Positions 17,435-25,419 of a DNA stretch of 64,000 bases are shown piece after piece (the first letter of the stretch is position 1; each line of letters opens with the position of its first letter). The stretch is from Methylobacterium sp. J-090 (GTDB lineage Bacteria > Pseudomonadota > Alphaproteobacteria > Rhizobiales > Beijerinckiaceae). Both the position numbers and the translations under genes were made by a program. The notes below the pieces were generated by a model, which made no database searches, had not been told where the DNA came from, and saw nothing but the letters and a program-made list of their open reading frames with translations. The stretch spans positions 124,001 to 188,000 of the forward strand of contig NZ_JAKSXV010000075.1 of NCBI RefSeq assembly GCF_022829345.1, given 5' to 3'.

Positions 17435-18053
17435 CCCCGGCCGAGGCCCAGGCCCGGATATGCTCCATCCAGGCGTCGGGCGAGAGCACCGCGATCCCGG
17501 GCAGCACCATCAGGGGGGTCAGCTTTTCGGCCTTGTCGCGCTCGCCGAGGCGTAGGGCGCCTTTCCGCGAGAACAGGCGCAGGATCTCGAGGAGGCGGGT
17601 CTCCTCGGGCGGGTCGCTGCGGGTGGCGGTGCGGATCGATTCGGCGATGTCGTCGGTGGTGCACTCGACCACCCCGTCGGTGGTGACGCGGTGATCGCGC
17701 AGGCCTTCCTCGTAGGCCAGCCGCAGGGCGAGCAGCACCAGGGTCTCGTCCTTGCGCAGGCGTTCAGCCTGGCCGTCGTGGCGCACGCCGTCCGGGGGGA
17801 CGCGCAGGAACACCATCTGGTCGCGGTGCGAGACCTCGAAACCGTACCCGAGGCAGGCGAAGTAGGCCTGGAAGAACGGCGCGTAGTGGCGGACGAGGTC
17901 GTAGGTCCGGCCGATGCCGGGGGTGCCCGAATAGACGCACTGGCTCTTCAGCAGCACCTGCAGGGCGCGGGTCAGCTCCTCGTCGGAGGGCGCGCGGGCA
18001 CCCGGCGGCGGCGGCTCGTCGCCGTCGACGATGGCGCGGAAGGGTTCGAGCAT
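17421..18053 (-). CDS. Wadjet JetB / MukE-like kleisin partner (DUF4194)
   Basis: The 210-residue soluble protein has the winged-helix organisation of DUF4194/JetB: EELTRALQVLLKSQCVYSG (about 25-43), YAPFFQAYFACLGYGFEVS (about 57-75), DQMVFLRVP (about 78-86) and a second half ending KLTPLMVLPGIAVLSP. JetB/MksE homologues bind the kleisin (JetA/MksF) and the SMC ATPase. Its stop overlaps the JetC start by 14 bases. Upstream, a 92-nt repeat and an 88-aa gene separate it from jetA, which is unusual since jetA-jetB are normally adjacent. Confidence 0.85.
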   Translation of the reverse strand: MLEPFRAIVDGDEPPPPGARAPSDEELTRALQVLLKSQCVYSGTPGIGRTYDLVRHYAPFFQAYFACLGYGFEVSHRDQMVFLRVPPDGVRHDGQAERLRKDETLVLLALRLAYEEGLRDHRVTTDGVVECTTDDIAESIRTATRSDPPEETRLLEILRLFSRKGALRLGERDKAEKLTPLMVLPGIAVLSPDAWMEHIRAWASAGDDAA

Positions 18054-18146
18054 GACGGTGGTCCGGGACGCGAACGGAGCGCCGTGTCTATCCGCCCGGG
18101 CGACGCGGCGCCAAGGGCTTCACACATCGCGCGGGATGCTCTGGTC

Positions 18147-18238
18147 CCCTCTCCTGGAAGGAGAGGGACAGGGTGAGGTGTGTGACCCTTTCGGAGAGTT
18201 CGCACACCTCACCCCAGCCCTCTCCTTCCAGGAGAGGG
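18147..18238. repeat. Long (92-nt) copy of the CCCTCTCC palindromic repeat, between jetB and the 88-aa gene
   Basis: Same architecture and exactly the same length as the copy at 13721. The 21-nt palindromes are at 18147-18167 and 18218-18238, with an inner dyad GGTGAGGTGTG...CACACCTCACC. It inserts into the jet operon upstream of jetB and would form a strong RNA hairpin between the 88-aa gene and jetB. Confidence 0.9.
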
Positions 18239-18304
18239 GGGACCAGTGCGCTTCACGCCAATTGAGGAAGCCCTTCCCTCGCCCGAGGTAGGACGCCGCC
18301 CGGC

Positions 18305-18571
18305 TCAGGCGGCGGCGGCTTCGGCCTTGAACAGGGAGATGCACTTGGTGTCCCGGTGCATGCTCAGGATCGAGGCCCGGTCGAGGGACGGGTTGGCGGC
18401 GAGCACCCGGCGGACCTCGGCGACGATGCTGTCGTAGCGGCCCGCGTCGTAGTTCTGCTCCAGGGGGCTGACGGCGATGTAGGTCTCCACGACCAACACC
18501 CGCTCGCAGCGTTCACGCCCGACCTCGACGGCGACCCAGGCGGATTTGATCAAGCACTTGCCGGACACCAT
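18305..18571 (-). CDS. Small hypothetical protein (88 aa) inside the jet operon
   Basis: The 88-residue protein begins MVSGKCLIKSAWVAVEVGRE (ATG at 18571) and contains ERVLVVETYIAVSP, followed by a helical segment (YDSIVAEVRRVLAANPS) and a C-terminal MHRDTKCISLFKAEAAAA. It has two cysteines and no membrane segment. A longer reading to 18709 would add a disordered, Arg-rich leader and is less likely. It sits between the jetA-like and jetB-like genes on the same strand. No family is recognised; it could be a passenger or a system component. Confidence 0.65.
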   Translation of the reverse strand: MVSGKCLIKSAWVAVEVGRERCERVLVVETYIAVSPLEQNYDAGRYDSIVAEVRRVLAANPSLDRASILSMHRDTKCISLFKAEAAAA

Positions 18572-18709
18572 GGCCCATCTCCCGAAGACGCCGCGTTCTT
18601 TCTTCCCGCGTGTCTTCCGCCAGGATGAACCTTGTCTTCGCCGATGCCAAGGGCAGTCGTTATTCGGCCCACCACAGTCCTGCTCAGATCGAATATTGCA
18701 GCGCAGCAA

Positions 18710-20086
18710 TCAACGGGCGCGCTCCAGCAGGAAATCCGGGCAGTCGAGCCAGCCGTTGGCGACGCGGCCCTCGACGCGGGACAGGCGGTAGCGCCCACCC
18801 AACACGCCATCGAACATCACGTCGATCTCGCGCAGGCGCTGGAACACCACGAAGGCGTCGACATCGGTGATCCGCATCTGCGAGCCCCGGATGGCACCTT
18901 TGCGCCCGAGCCTGTCCTCGACGAACTCCGCCATCCGGTCCGGCGTCACGGCGACCCGGTGCCGGAACGCGTCCTTGGCGGCGATGAAAGCCTCCACGGC
19001 CGGATCGAGGACAATCTCCGGCAGGGGTTCGCAATCGATGGGCGGGCGCTTGAGGCGGGGGGCGTAGAGATGCACGGCGCCGATGGGCGGGCGCAGGAGC
19101 GAGATCCCGGCCGGCGGCATGTCCATCATCGCCGCGTCGGCCCCGGCGACGGCCCGGAGCGCCGCGGCGGTGCGCTCGATCCGGTCGGAATCGCGGTGGT
19201 CCATGTAGCGTAAAGCAGCCGCGATCCGCCGCTCCAGGCGGGCGACGATGTCGGCCACCGCGTCGAGGTGGCGGTCGAGGCCCTCGAAGATCGCCAGGAT
19301 CTCGGCGAGATCCGCGCGCACGGCCCTCTCGGCCGCCTCGACATCGGGCGCCCGGCCCTCGCGCAGGCCCGCCTCCGCCAGGGCCCGCAGGGTGAGGGGA
19401 TCGCGCAAGGCGCGGCCCGCCTCGCGCACGATGCCGGAGCGGAACCGGAACGGGTTCAGGCGGGTGTGCAGGGTGCGGTAATCGCTGACGATGTGGCGGG
19501 CCACGAACTCGTCGAAGTAGAGCCGGAAGGCCGCGCGCTGGTCCTCCTGCGCCAGGATGCGCGCCTCGATCTTGCGCATGGAGCCGGCCAGCGTCCGCAG
19601 GTGGCTGAGGAAGGCTCGCGACGCCTTGGCGGCGTTGACGAGGGCCTCGGAGCGCTCGGCCGGGTTGGCGGTGGCGCTCTCCAGGCTGCCGAGCACGTCG
19701 AGGACGGCGCCGCCGTAGGAACGGGTCTCGCCCCGGTCGAGGCGGGCGAGTTCCTCGATGAGGATGCGGGCCTCGGGGTCGAAATCCACCACCGGGACGT
19801 AGCGCTCGCGCCGCTCCACCAGCCAGCCGGCCTCGAGCAGGCGCCGGTAGACGGCCGAGCGCCGTTCGATGGGATCGACGGGCGTGGTCTCGTCGTCGGC
19901 GATCTCCCCTTGGGCGAAATCGCTTGAGAAGTCGCCGATGGCGGCGAGCAGCTCGGTCTTGCGCAGGGGTTCGGCCGTGTCGCCGAACACCCGCGCGTGC
20001 AGGTGCAGCAGCAGGGCGGCGTTGAAGGCCCGGCTCGGGGAGGCAAGGGGCCGGAACAGATCGTCGGAGAGGCGGGTGAACAGCAT
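18710..20086 (-). CDS. Wadjet JetA-type kleisin (DUF5716/PF18982-like)
   Basis: The 458-residue protein begins MLFTRLSDDLFRPLASPSRA, the family start, and has a winged-helix N-terminal domain (about 1-130), long helices in the middle (about 130-300, ALVNAAKASRAFLSHLRTLAGSMRKIEARI) and a C-terminal winged domain ending DVMFDGVLGGRYRLSRVEG. This helical-linker-plus-two-winged-domains layout is that of JetA/MksF kleisins, which bridge the ATPase heads of the SMC dimer. The start is an ATG at 20086. Type II Wadjet JetA is the best match from memory. It is upstream of the 88-aa gene, jetB and jetC on one strand. Confidence 0.8.
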   Translation of the reverse strand: MLFTRLSDDLFRPLASPSRAFNAALLLHLHARVFGDTAEPLRKTELLAAIGDFSSDFAQGEIADDETTPVDPIERRSAVYRRLLEAGWLVERRERYVPVVDFDPEARILIEELARLDRGETRSYGGAVLDVLGSLESATANPAERSEALVNAAKASRAFLSHLRTLAGSMRKIEARILAQEDQRAAFRLYFDEFVARHIVSDYRTLHTRLNPFRFRSGIVREAGRALRDPLTLRALAEAGLREGRAPDVEAAERAVRADLAEILAIFEGLDRHLDAVADIVARLERRIAAALRYMDHRDSDRIERTAAALRAVAGADAAMMDMPPAGISLLRPPIGAVHLYAPRLKRPPIDCEPLPEIVLDPAVEAFIAAKDAFRHRVAVTPDRMAEFVEDRLGRKGAIRGSQMRITDVDAFVVFQRLREIDVMFDGVLGGRYRLSRVEGRVANGWLDCPDFLLERAR

Positions 20087-20258
20087 GGGACTAAGGCGGA
20101 CGACAACCCGGACGGGGCGCGCGTGTCAATCGCTCCGGTGCCGGGGACAGGACTGGCCGGGCGCCATCCTCCGGCAAGTGGGTGGCGGACGCGCCGTCGT
20201 GCTAGGAGCAGGGCAAGGCGCCGCGCGAAGGCGCCGCGAAAACATCACGGGAGACCCC

Positions 20259-21521
20259 ATGCCGAAGCCGGAACGCCAAGAGCCCCGTGATCGCCAAGAG
20301 CCCCGTCCGCGCCAAGAGCCCCGTCCGCCCGAGCTCGTGACGCCGTGGCATACGCCGGGCCGCGCCGCCCTCCAGGCCGAGGCCCGGGCCTTCGCCCGCG
20401 ACGTGGTGATGCCCATCGCCGACGACTGCGATCCGCAGAAGGCCGAGATGCCGCGCAGCCTCATCGCGCAGATGGCCGAGAAGGGGTGGTTCGGCATCAC
20501 GATCCCGAAGGAGCATGGCGGCCTCGGGCTCGGGGTGTTCGAGTACTGCCTCGTGTCGGAGGAACTGGCGCGGGCGTGGCTGTCGGTGGGCAGCATCCTG
20601 GCCCGCGGCCAGGGACTCGGCACGCAGGTCCTCGACGATGCGCGCCGGGCCGAACTCCTCGCCCGCTCGGCGCGGGGCGACTGGATCGGCAGCATCGCCC
20701 TGTCGGAGCCCACCGCCGGCTCGGATCTGGCCGGGGTCCAGACCCGGGCGGTCCGCGAGGGCGACACCTGGGTGCTCACCGGCACCAAGCGCTGGGCGGG
20801 GTTCGCGCAAGGGGCCGACTTCGTCGAGGTCCTGGCCCGCACCCGCGATCCGGAGCCGGGCGAGTCGCGCTCGGCCGGCCTGGAGCCGTTCCTCGTGGTC
20901 AAGCAGCCGGGCACCTTCCCGGACGGGATGACCGGCCAGGTCATCGACAAGATCGGCTATCACGGCTTCCTCACCTTCGAGCTCGCACTCGACGGCGTGC
21001 GGGTGCCCGAGAGCGACCGGCTGACCGGCCTCTACGGCGACCAGGGCGCCGACGCGGATGCCGGCGGTTTCGCTTCGGTGCAGCGCGGCCTCAACATCGC
21101 CCGCGTCCACACGGCGGCGCGCGCCGTCGGCGTCGCCCGGGCGGCGGTGGAGGATTGCCAGCTCTACCTGCAGGAGCGCGAGCAGTTCGGCCACCCCATC
21201 GGCGATTTCCAGGCCCTGCGCTTCGCCCTCGCCGACATGGCGGCCGAGGTCACCCAGGCCCGTGCGTTCTGGCAGCAGGTGGCCCACCTGCTCGACGCCG
21301 GCGCGGCGGCCGAGAGCGAATCGGCCATGGTCAAGCTGCTCGCCACCGAGATGGCCGTGCGGGTGACCAACCAGGCGATGCAGCTCCACGGCGGAAACGG
21401 CTACACCACCGAGCGCCGGGTCGAGCGCTACTGGCGCGATGCCCGCCTCACCACGATCTTCGAGGGCACGAGCGAGATCCAGCGCCGGATCGTCAGCGAC
21501 CGGATGCTGCCCCGGCCGTGA
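20259..21521 (+). CDS. Acyl-CoA dehydrogenase family protein
   Basis: The 420-residue FAD enzyme oxidises acyl-CoA to enoyl-CoA. Typical blocks are the N-terminal helical domain, IALSEPTAGSDLAG (about residues 148-161), LTGTKRWAG, and the C-terminal QLHGGNGYTTE and IFEGTSEIQRR with the catalytic base Glu at about 402. The first ~28 residues are an unusual run of Gln-Glu-Pro-Arg repeats from three 18-bp direct repeats (20274-20327), probably a disordered tail. It diverges from jetA and converges on the DHH phosphoesterase, with a 19-bp perfect hairpin starting at its own stop codon. Confidence 0.9.
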   Translation: MPKPERQEPRDRQEPRPRQEPRPPELVTPWHTPGRAALQAEARAFARDVVMPIADDCDPQKAEMPRSLIAQMAEKGWFGITIPKEHGGLGLGVFEYCLVSEELARAWLSVGSILARGQGLGTQVLDDARRAELLARSARGDWIGSIALSEPTAGSDLAGVQTRAVREGDTWVLTGTKRWAGFAQGADFVEVLARTRDPEPGESRSAGLEPFLVVKQPGTFPDGMTGQVIDKIGYHGFLTFELALDGVRVPESDRLTGLYGDQGADADAGGFASVQRGLNIARVHTAARAVGVARAAVEDCQLYLQEREQFGHPIGDFQALRFALADMAAEVTQARAFWQQVAHLLDAGAAAESESAMVKLLATEMAVRVTNQAMQLHGGNGYTTERRVERYWRDARLTTIFEGTSEIQRRIVSDRMLPRP

Positions 21522-21560
21522 GACAAGCGTCCCGGACATGGGTCCGGGACGCTTGTCTCA
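21519..21560. terminator. Bidirectional terminator: 19-bp perfect hairpin beginning at the stop codon
   Basis: Bases 21519-21537 (starting with the TGA of the acyl-CoA dehydrogenase) pair perfectly with 21542-21560 around a 4-base loop ATGG. The convergent DHH gene stops at 21572, so this hairpin serves both. It has no U-run. Confidence 0.75.
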
Positions 21561-21571
21561 TCGCGCAGGCG

Positions 21572-22726
21572 CTACCCCTTCCAGCCCTTCAGGGCGGCGA
21601 AGGGGCTGCTCGACGGGTCGGGCGGGGGCGGATTGAGGATCGGCTCCACCTGGGCGACGGCGTCGGCGAGGGAGAAGGCGGAGCCCGTGGGCAGCTTGCC
21701 GCCGGCGGCGTCCTTGTGGCCGCCGCCGCGGAACCGGCGCGCGCCCTCGAGCGCCGTCTCGTCGTTGGAGCGGAACGACATGTTGCCGGTGCGCTGGACG
21801 TTGAGGACGCGCTTGGCCTTGCCCGCGTCCATGATGAGGTCGGAGACGCGCTGGAACGTGCCCGAATCGAGGCCGAACGACAGGTAGGTCCCGTCCGAGA
21901 GCGGCTGGAACAGGTCCGAGCGGGCGAGCACCCGGGCGATGCGCATGCGCGTGGTGAGGCGGGGGTCGTCGGTCCCGTCGCCGGCGAGGTAGCCGTCGAC
22001 GATCCTCGTGCGGATGGCCCCGACCGCCGCTTCGAGTTCGGCCGGCGAGGCCCCGGCGCGCAGGCGGCCGGCGAGGGCGACGAGGAGGTCGCCGACGAAG
22101 CGGTCGTGCCAGGCATGGCCGATGGGGACGAGGTTGGAGACGTTGTCCCAGAACACCTCGTCGAGGGCGTGGCCGCCGGCGAAGGTCGGCCGGTCCTTGC
22201 GCCAGAGATCGACGGCGTCCACGGCCTCGACGAGGGCGAGGAGGTCGGCGTCGCCCTCCGTCGCGTCGGGCGCGTACAGGGCGCGGCGATGATAGGCGAG
22301 CTTCGTGGCGCAGCGGCCCTCGTCGATGAGGACGACGATGGCCGGGTCGTCGAGGTCGAACCGCATCACGCCCGGATCGTCGGATTCCGGCACCGGTTCG
22401 AGCGTCTGCTCGCGCAGGCGGTCGATGGACGAGGCGTGGTGGTCGAGGACGATGAGGCGGTGGCGCTCGGCCTCGGCCCGGCCCCGGTTCATCGTCGCGA
22501 AGTTGCGGATGAAGGTCACCGCCACGGGCTCGAGGCCGAGATCGGTGAGGATCAGGGTCTCGGGCTGGCGCGTCCGCCCGAGGCGCTTCAGCTCGCCCTC
22601 GACCACGGGGCCGACGTCGCTGTAGCGCGGCACGTGGACGATGCGGGCGACGGGCACGAAGCGCCCGACGATGGTGGAGGCGCCGTAGCCGTCGAGGTCG
22701 TGATGGGTGATCTGGGTGACGGTCAA
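21572..22726 (-). CDS. DHH/DHHA1-family phosphoesterase
   Basis: The 384-residue protein has the metal-binding motif HHDLDGYG at about residues 8-15, TDLGL at 61-65, the DHH core LDHHASS (DHH at 95-97), and the DHHA1 signature GGGHKDAAG near the C-terminus. DHH-DHHA1 enzymes hydrolyse short nucleic acids (nanoRNA), pApA/cyclic dinucleotides or pAp. The substrate of this member is not determined by sequence alone. The gene stands alone between the convergent acyl-CoA dehydrogenase and the KpsE-like gene. Confidence 0.85.
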   Translation of the reverse strand: MTVTQITHHDLDGYGASTIVGRFVPVARIVHVPRYSDVGPVVEGELKRLGRTRQPETLILTDLGLEPVAVTFIRNFATMNRGRAEAERHRLIVLDHHASSIDRLREQTLEPVPESDDPGVMRFDLDDPAIVVLIDEGRCATKLAYHRRALYAPDATEGDADLLALVEAVDAVDLWRKDRPTFAGGHALDEVFWDNVSNLVPIGHAWHDRFVGDLLVALAGRLRAGASPAELEAAVGAIRTRIVDGYLAGDGTDDPRLTTRMRIARVLARSDLFQPLSDGTYLSFGLDSGTFQRVSDLIMDAGKAKRVLNVQRTGNMSFRSNDETALEGARRFRGGGHKDAAGGKLPTGSAFSLADAVAQVEPILNPPPPDPSSSPFAALKGWKG

Positions 22727-22795
22727 GACGGGGTCCTCGGCGAGCGGCGTGCGCGGCTTATGACGCGTTTTCCCGCCGGCCGCGACCCGAACGGA

Positions 22796-24037
22796 TCAGG
22801 TGGTCTGCTTGCGGGCGACCACGGCGCCGGCGAACAGGACGGCCGCGCCCCCGGCGATGAGGCTGATCATGAGGAGGCGGCGGGGCTGCTGGGCGGATTC
22901 GGCCTTCACCGGCTGGACGATCATGCTGAAGAACTCGACCTGCCGGCTGGCGATGATGCGCGAGCGCTCGTAGGCGGACAGGACCTTGGCGAAGTACTTC
23001 TCCGCCTCCTCGCGATCGCTCTCGAAGGCCTCGAACTTGGTCAGGGCATCGGCCAGGATGCGACGCTGCTCCGGGTCCTCGCTCGCCGACTGGCTCTCGA
23101 TGCGGGCGATGGCGTCGTCGAGATCCTTGATCTGGGACTTGATGTCCACGATGCGGCGGGATTCCGGGCCGAGGTCGCGCTGGCCGAGGTTGAGCTGAAC
23201 GGCGAGGTTGATGCGCGCCATGCGCAGCTCTCCGATCACCTTGAGATTGCTGTCGTTGGTCTTCTTGGCGTCGAGGATGCCCTCGCGGTTGCGCAGGGTC
23301 GCCATGGCGAGGCGGATCTTCGTCATCCGCTCCTCGGCGAGCTTCAGCTCGCGGCTGCTCTCGGCCACGGCGTCCGCCCGGGCACGGTCGCTGAGCGCGT
23401 TCACCATGCGCTCGCTCTCCTTGAGGATCGCCTGGGTGAGGGCGAGGGATTCGGCCGGGTCGAAGGCGTTGACCGTCAGGCTGATGATGCCCGAGCCGGT
23501 CTCGATCTTCGTGGTGACGCGCTCGTTCCAGTAGTGCACGAAGCGCTCGATGGGCTTGTCGGGGTCGAAACGCGAGAGGTAGTCGATGCCGTCCCGGGCG
23601 AACATCGCGCGCAGGGGCAGGTCCTTCTCCAGGACCTCGACCATCGGACGGCTGTGGATGTAGTTGACCGCCACCAGGCTGTCCTGCGCCACCATCTGGG
23701 AGACGACGCCCTTGCTGGTGCCGACCTGATCGGACGAGGCCTTGTCGGCGGAGCCCAGCGCCGGCCGCAGGGCGAAGCGGGCCTCGGTGACGTAGCGGTC
23801 GGAGGCGACGAGCCCGTAATAGATCCCCCCCAGCAGCGTCGGCAGGACGAAGCAGAGGGCGAACAGGATCGGGATGACGGGATCGGACTTGACGTGGCTC
23901 TGGTAGGACCGGATGCCCTTCTTGCGGTCGGCGAAGCGCGAGACGCGCGCGACCTGACGCAGGGATTCCGCCACGGCGTTCGAACGGTCGGCCGTGGTGA
24001 CGGGCTGGCCCGTGGGGGTGCGGATCTCGACGCTCAT
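22796..24037 (-). CDS. KpsE-like capsule polysaccharide export inner-membrane protein
   Basis: The 413-residue protein has one membrane segment near the N-terminus (VIPILFALCFVLPTLLGGIYYGLVA, about 53-77), a long periplasmic coiled-coil region, and a second near the C-terminus (LLMISLIAGGAAVLFAGAVVA, about 385-405). This PCP-type topology is that of KpsE/BexC/WcbD, which link the ABC exporter to the outer-membrane channel. ATG 24037 was chosen because the longer reading runs into an Arg-rich leader. KpsT lies immediately upstream. No KpsM permease is in the window. Confidence 0.85.
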   Translation of the reverse strand: MSVEIRTPTGQPVTTADRSNAVAESLRQVARVSRFADRKKGIRSYQSHVKSDPVIPILFALCFVLPTLLGGIYYGLVASDRYVTEARFALRPALGSADKASSDQVGTSKGVVSQMVAQDSLVAVNYIHSRPMVEVLEKDLPLRAMFARDGIDYLSRFDPDKPIERFVHYWNERVTTKIETGSGIISLTVNAFDPAESLALTQAILKESERMVNALSDRARADAVAESSRELKLAEERMTKIRLAMATLRNREGILDAKKTNDSNLKVIGELRMARINLAVQLNLGQRDLGPESRRIVDIKSQIKDLDDAIARIESQSASEDPEQRRILADALTKFEAFESDREEAEKYFAKVLSAYERSRIIASRQVEFFSMIVQPVKAESAQQPRRLLMISLIAGGAAVLFAGAVVARKQTT

Positions 24038-24188
24038 GTCTCGACGCTCGTCCGTGCTTCGACGCTCATGGGCCTTCAGCCGTCCATTCCATTCGGGGCG
24101 CCGCGCCTTCCGCCGCGCACCGATGATCCTTAAGTCCGCTGCCGAAACGGCGAAAGCATGTCCGAGCCCGCCCCGCCAGGGACGGCCA

Positions 24189-24842
24189 TCAGGCATTCAG
24201 GCGGCGATAGACCTCGATGGCGTCGTTGACGTCCTCGTACAGGATGGCGCGCCCGTTGATGAGCACGATGCCCTGCTGGCACCAGGTCCGGATCGTCTCC
24301 ATGCCGTGGGAGACCATGATCACGTTGGAATTGACGCGGCGGGCGGCGAAGGCCTCCTCGCAGCGCTTCTGGAAGCGCGCGTCGCCCACGGCGGTGACCT
24401 CGTCGATGAGGTAGCAGTCGAATGGGATCGCCATGCTCATGCCGAAGGCGAGGCGCGAGCCCATGCCCGAGGAGTAGGTCCGGATCGGCACGTCGAGGTA
24501 GCTGCCGAGCTCGGAGAAATCCTCGACGAATTCGAGCACCTTCTTCGGGTCCTCGCCGTAGATGCGGGCCACGAAGATGATGTTGTCCCGGCCCGTCATC
24601 TGCGGATGGAAGCCGCCGCCGAAGCCGAGCGGCCACGACACCCGCATGGTGCGGTGGACGCGGCCCCGCGACGGCGCCTCGGTCCCGGCGATGAGGCGCA
24701 TCATGGTGGACTTGCCGGCCCCGTTGATCCCGAGGATGCCGTAGCTCACGTTGGGCTTCAACGTGAACGACACACGCTCGAGGATCGTACGGCGGTGCCC
24801 GTCCGTCCGGTAGATCTTGGTGACGTTGTCAAAACGGATCAC
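24189..24842 (-). CDS. KpsT-like ABC transporter ATP-binding protein (capsule export)
   Basis: The 217-residue protein matches the length of KpsT/Wzt ATPases. Walker [10 protein letters not shown] is at about residues 38-46, the Q-loop region [17 protein letters not shown] follows at about 73-89, the signature [11 protein letters not shown] at about 115-125, and Walker [13 protein letters not shown] at about 133-144. GTG at 24842 gives [12 protein letters not shown], the normal start; a longer open frame reaches 25268 but overlaps tRNA-Ser. It powers export of undecaprenyl/lipid-linked capsular polysaccharide with KpsM. Its partner permease is absent here. Confidence 0.9.
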   Translation of the reverse strand: MIRFDNVTKIYRTDGHRRTILERVSFTLKPNVSYGILGINGAGKSTMMRLIAGTEAPSRGRVHRTMRVSWPLGFGGGFHPQMTGRDNIIFVARIYGEDPKKVLEFVEDFSELGSYLDVPIRTYSSGMGSRLAFGMSMAIPFDCYLIDEVTAVGDARFQKRCEEAFAARRVNSNVIMVSHGMETIRTWCQQGIVLINGRAILYEDVNDAIEVYRRLNA

Positions 24843-25110
24843 GGTCGGCTGGGCGCTCCGGGGGGCTCGTGCCCGGACGAGGAGCCGGGCGTACGGGGTG
24901 TCGCCCGCGAAAGCGGCGAATCTGAGGACCCTCGGTCCCGGCGCACCCGGGTGGGCGACGGCAAAAATCGACACGCCGCCCACGAACTTGAGCGATCGCG
25001 CCTTGCACCCCGCCGAACCGGCTTGTACAGCGTGCCACCCGCGGCATCGCGGCGACCCTGCAGGCCCCCGGTCCAACCACCTGGACGCCGTCGGTCGCGA
25101 TGCGGGGGTT

Positions 25111-25200
25111 GGAGGGGTGGCCGAGTGGTTGAAGGCGCACGCCTGGAAAGTGTGTATACCGGAAACGGTATCGCGGGTTCGAATCCCGCTCCCTCCGCCA
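25111..25200 (+). tRNA. tRNA-Ser (anticodon GGA)
   Basis: Class II tRNA with acceptor stem GGAGGGG/TCCCTCC (last pair G-U), D arm GGCCGAGTGGTTGAAGG, anticodon loop CTGGAAA, a long variable arm (TATACCGGAAACGGTATC) and T arm GCGGGTTCGAATCCCGC. The discriminator G and encoded CCA end at 25200. The GGA anticodon and long variable arm identify serine. Confidence 0.97.
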
Positions 25201-25419
25201 CGTCTCACACGATACCGGTCTGAAGGCTGAATCGGGATGCGAATGCCCGGTCGGGGCGTGAGCGCCAATGGCCGCGACGGGAAAACCGGCCCCCGGACGC
25301 TTCGCTATTTCTCTGCGTGTCGCTCGCCTGATCTAGACAGCCTCTCCCATTGCCATGCCCATGGACGACGCGATCGCTGAGACGCGTGCGATCGGGCCAG
25401 TGAGCGCGAGAGGACGCCG

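Noticed and set aside
13754..17686. 1310-aa plus-strand ORF across the jetC region
   Set aside because: Antisense shadow of the JetC-like ATPase, whose Walker A, coiled coils and Walker B are clear; the shadow has no domain.
20345..24133. 1262-aa plus-strand ORF spanning several genes
   Set aside because: It overlaps acyl-CoA dehydrogenase in another frame and is antisense to the DHH and KpsE genes, with shadow composition.
24843..25268. N-terminal extension of the KpsT ORF
   Set aside because: It reads through tRNA-Ser in antisense; the GTG at 24842 gives the correct length and start motif.
25201..25419. Integrase or att site next to tRNA-Ser
   Set aside because: No integrase gene was seen in the window, and no second copy of the tRNA 3' end was found by eye, so an island is only suggested.
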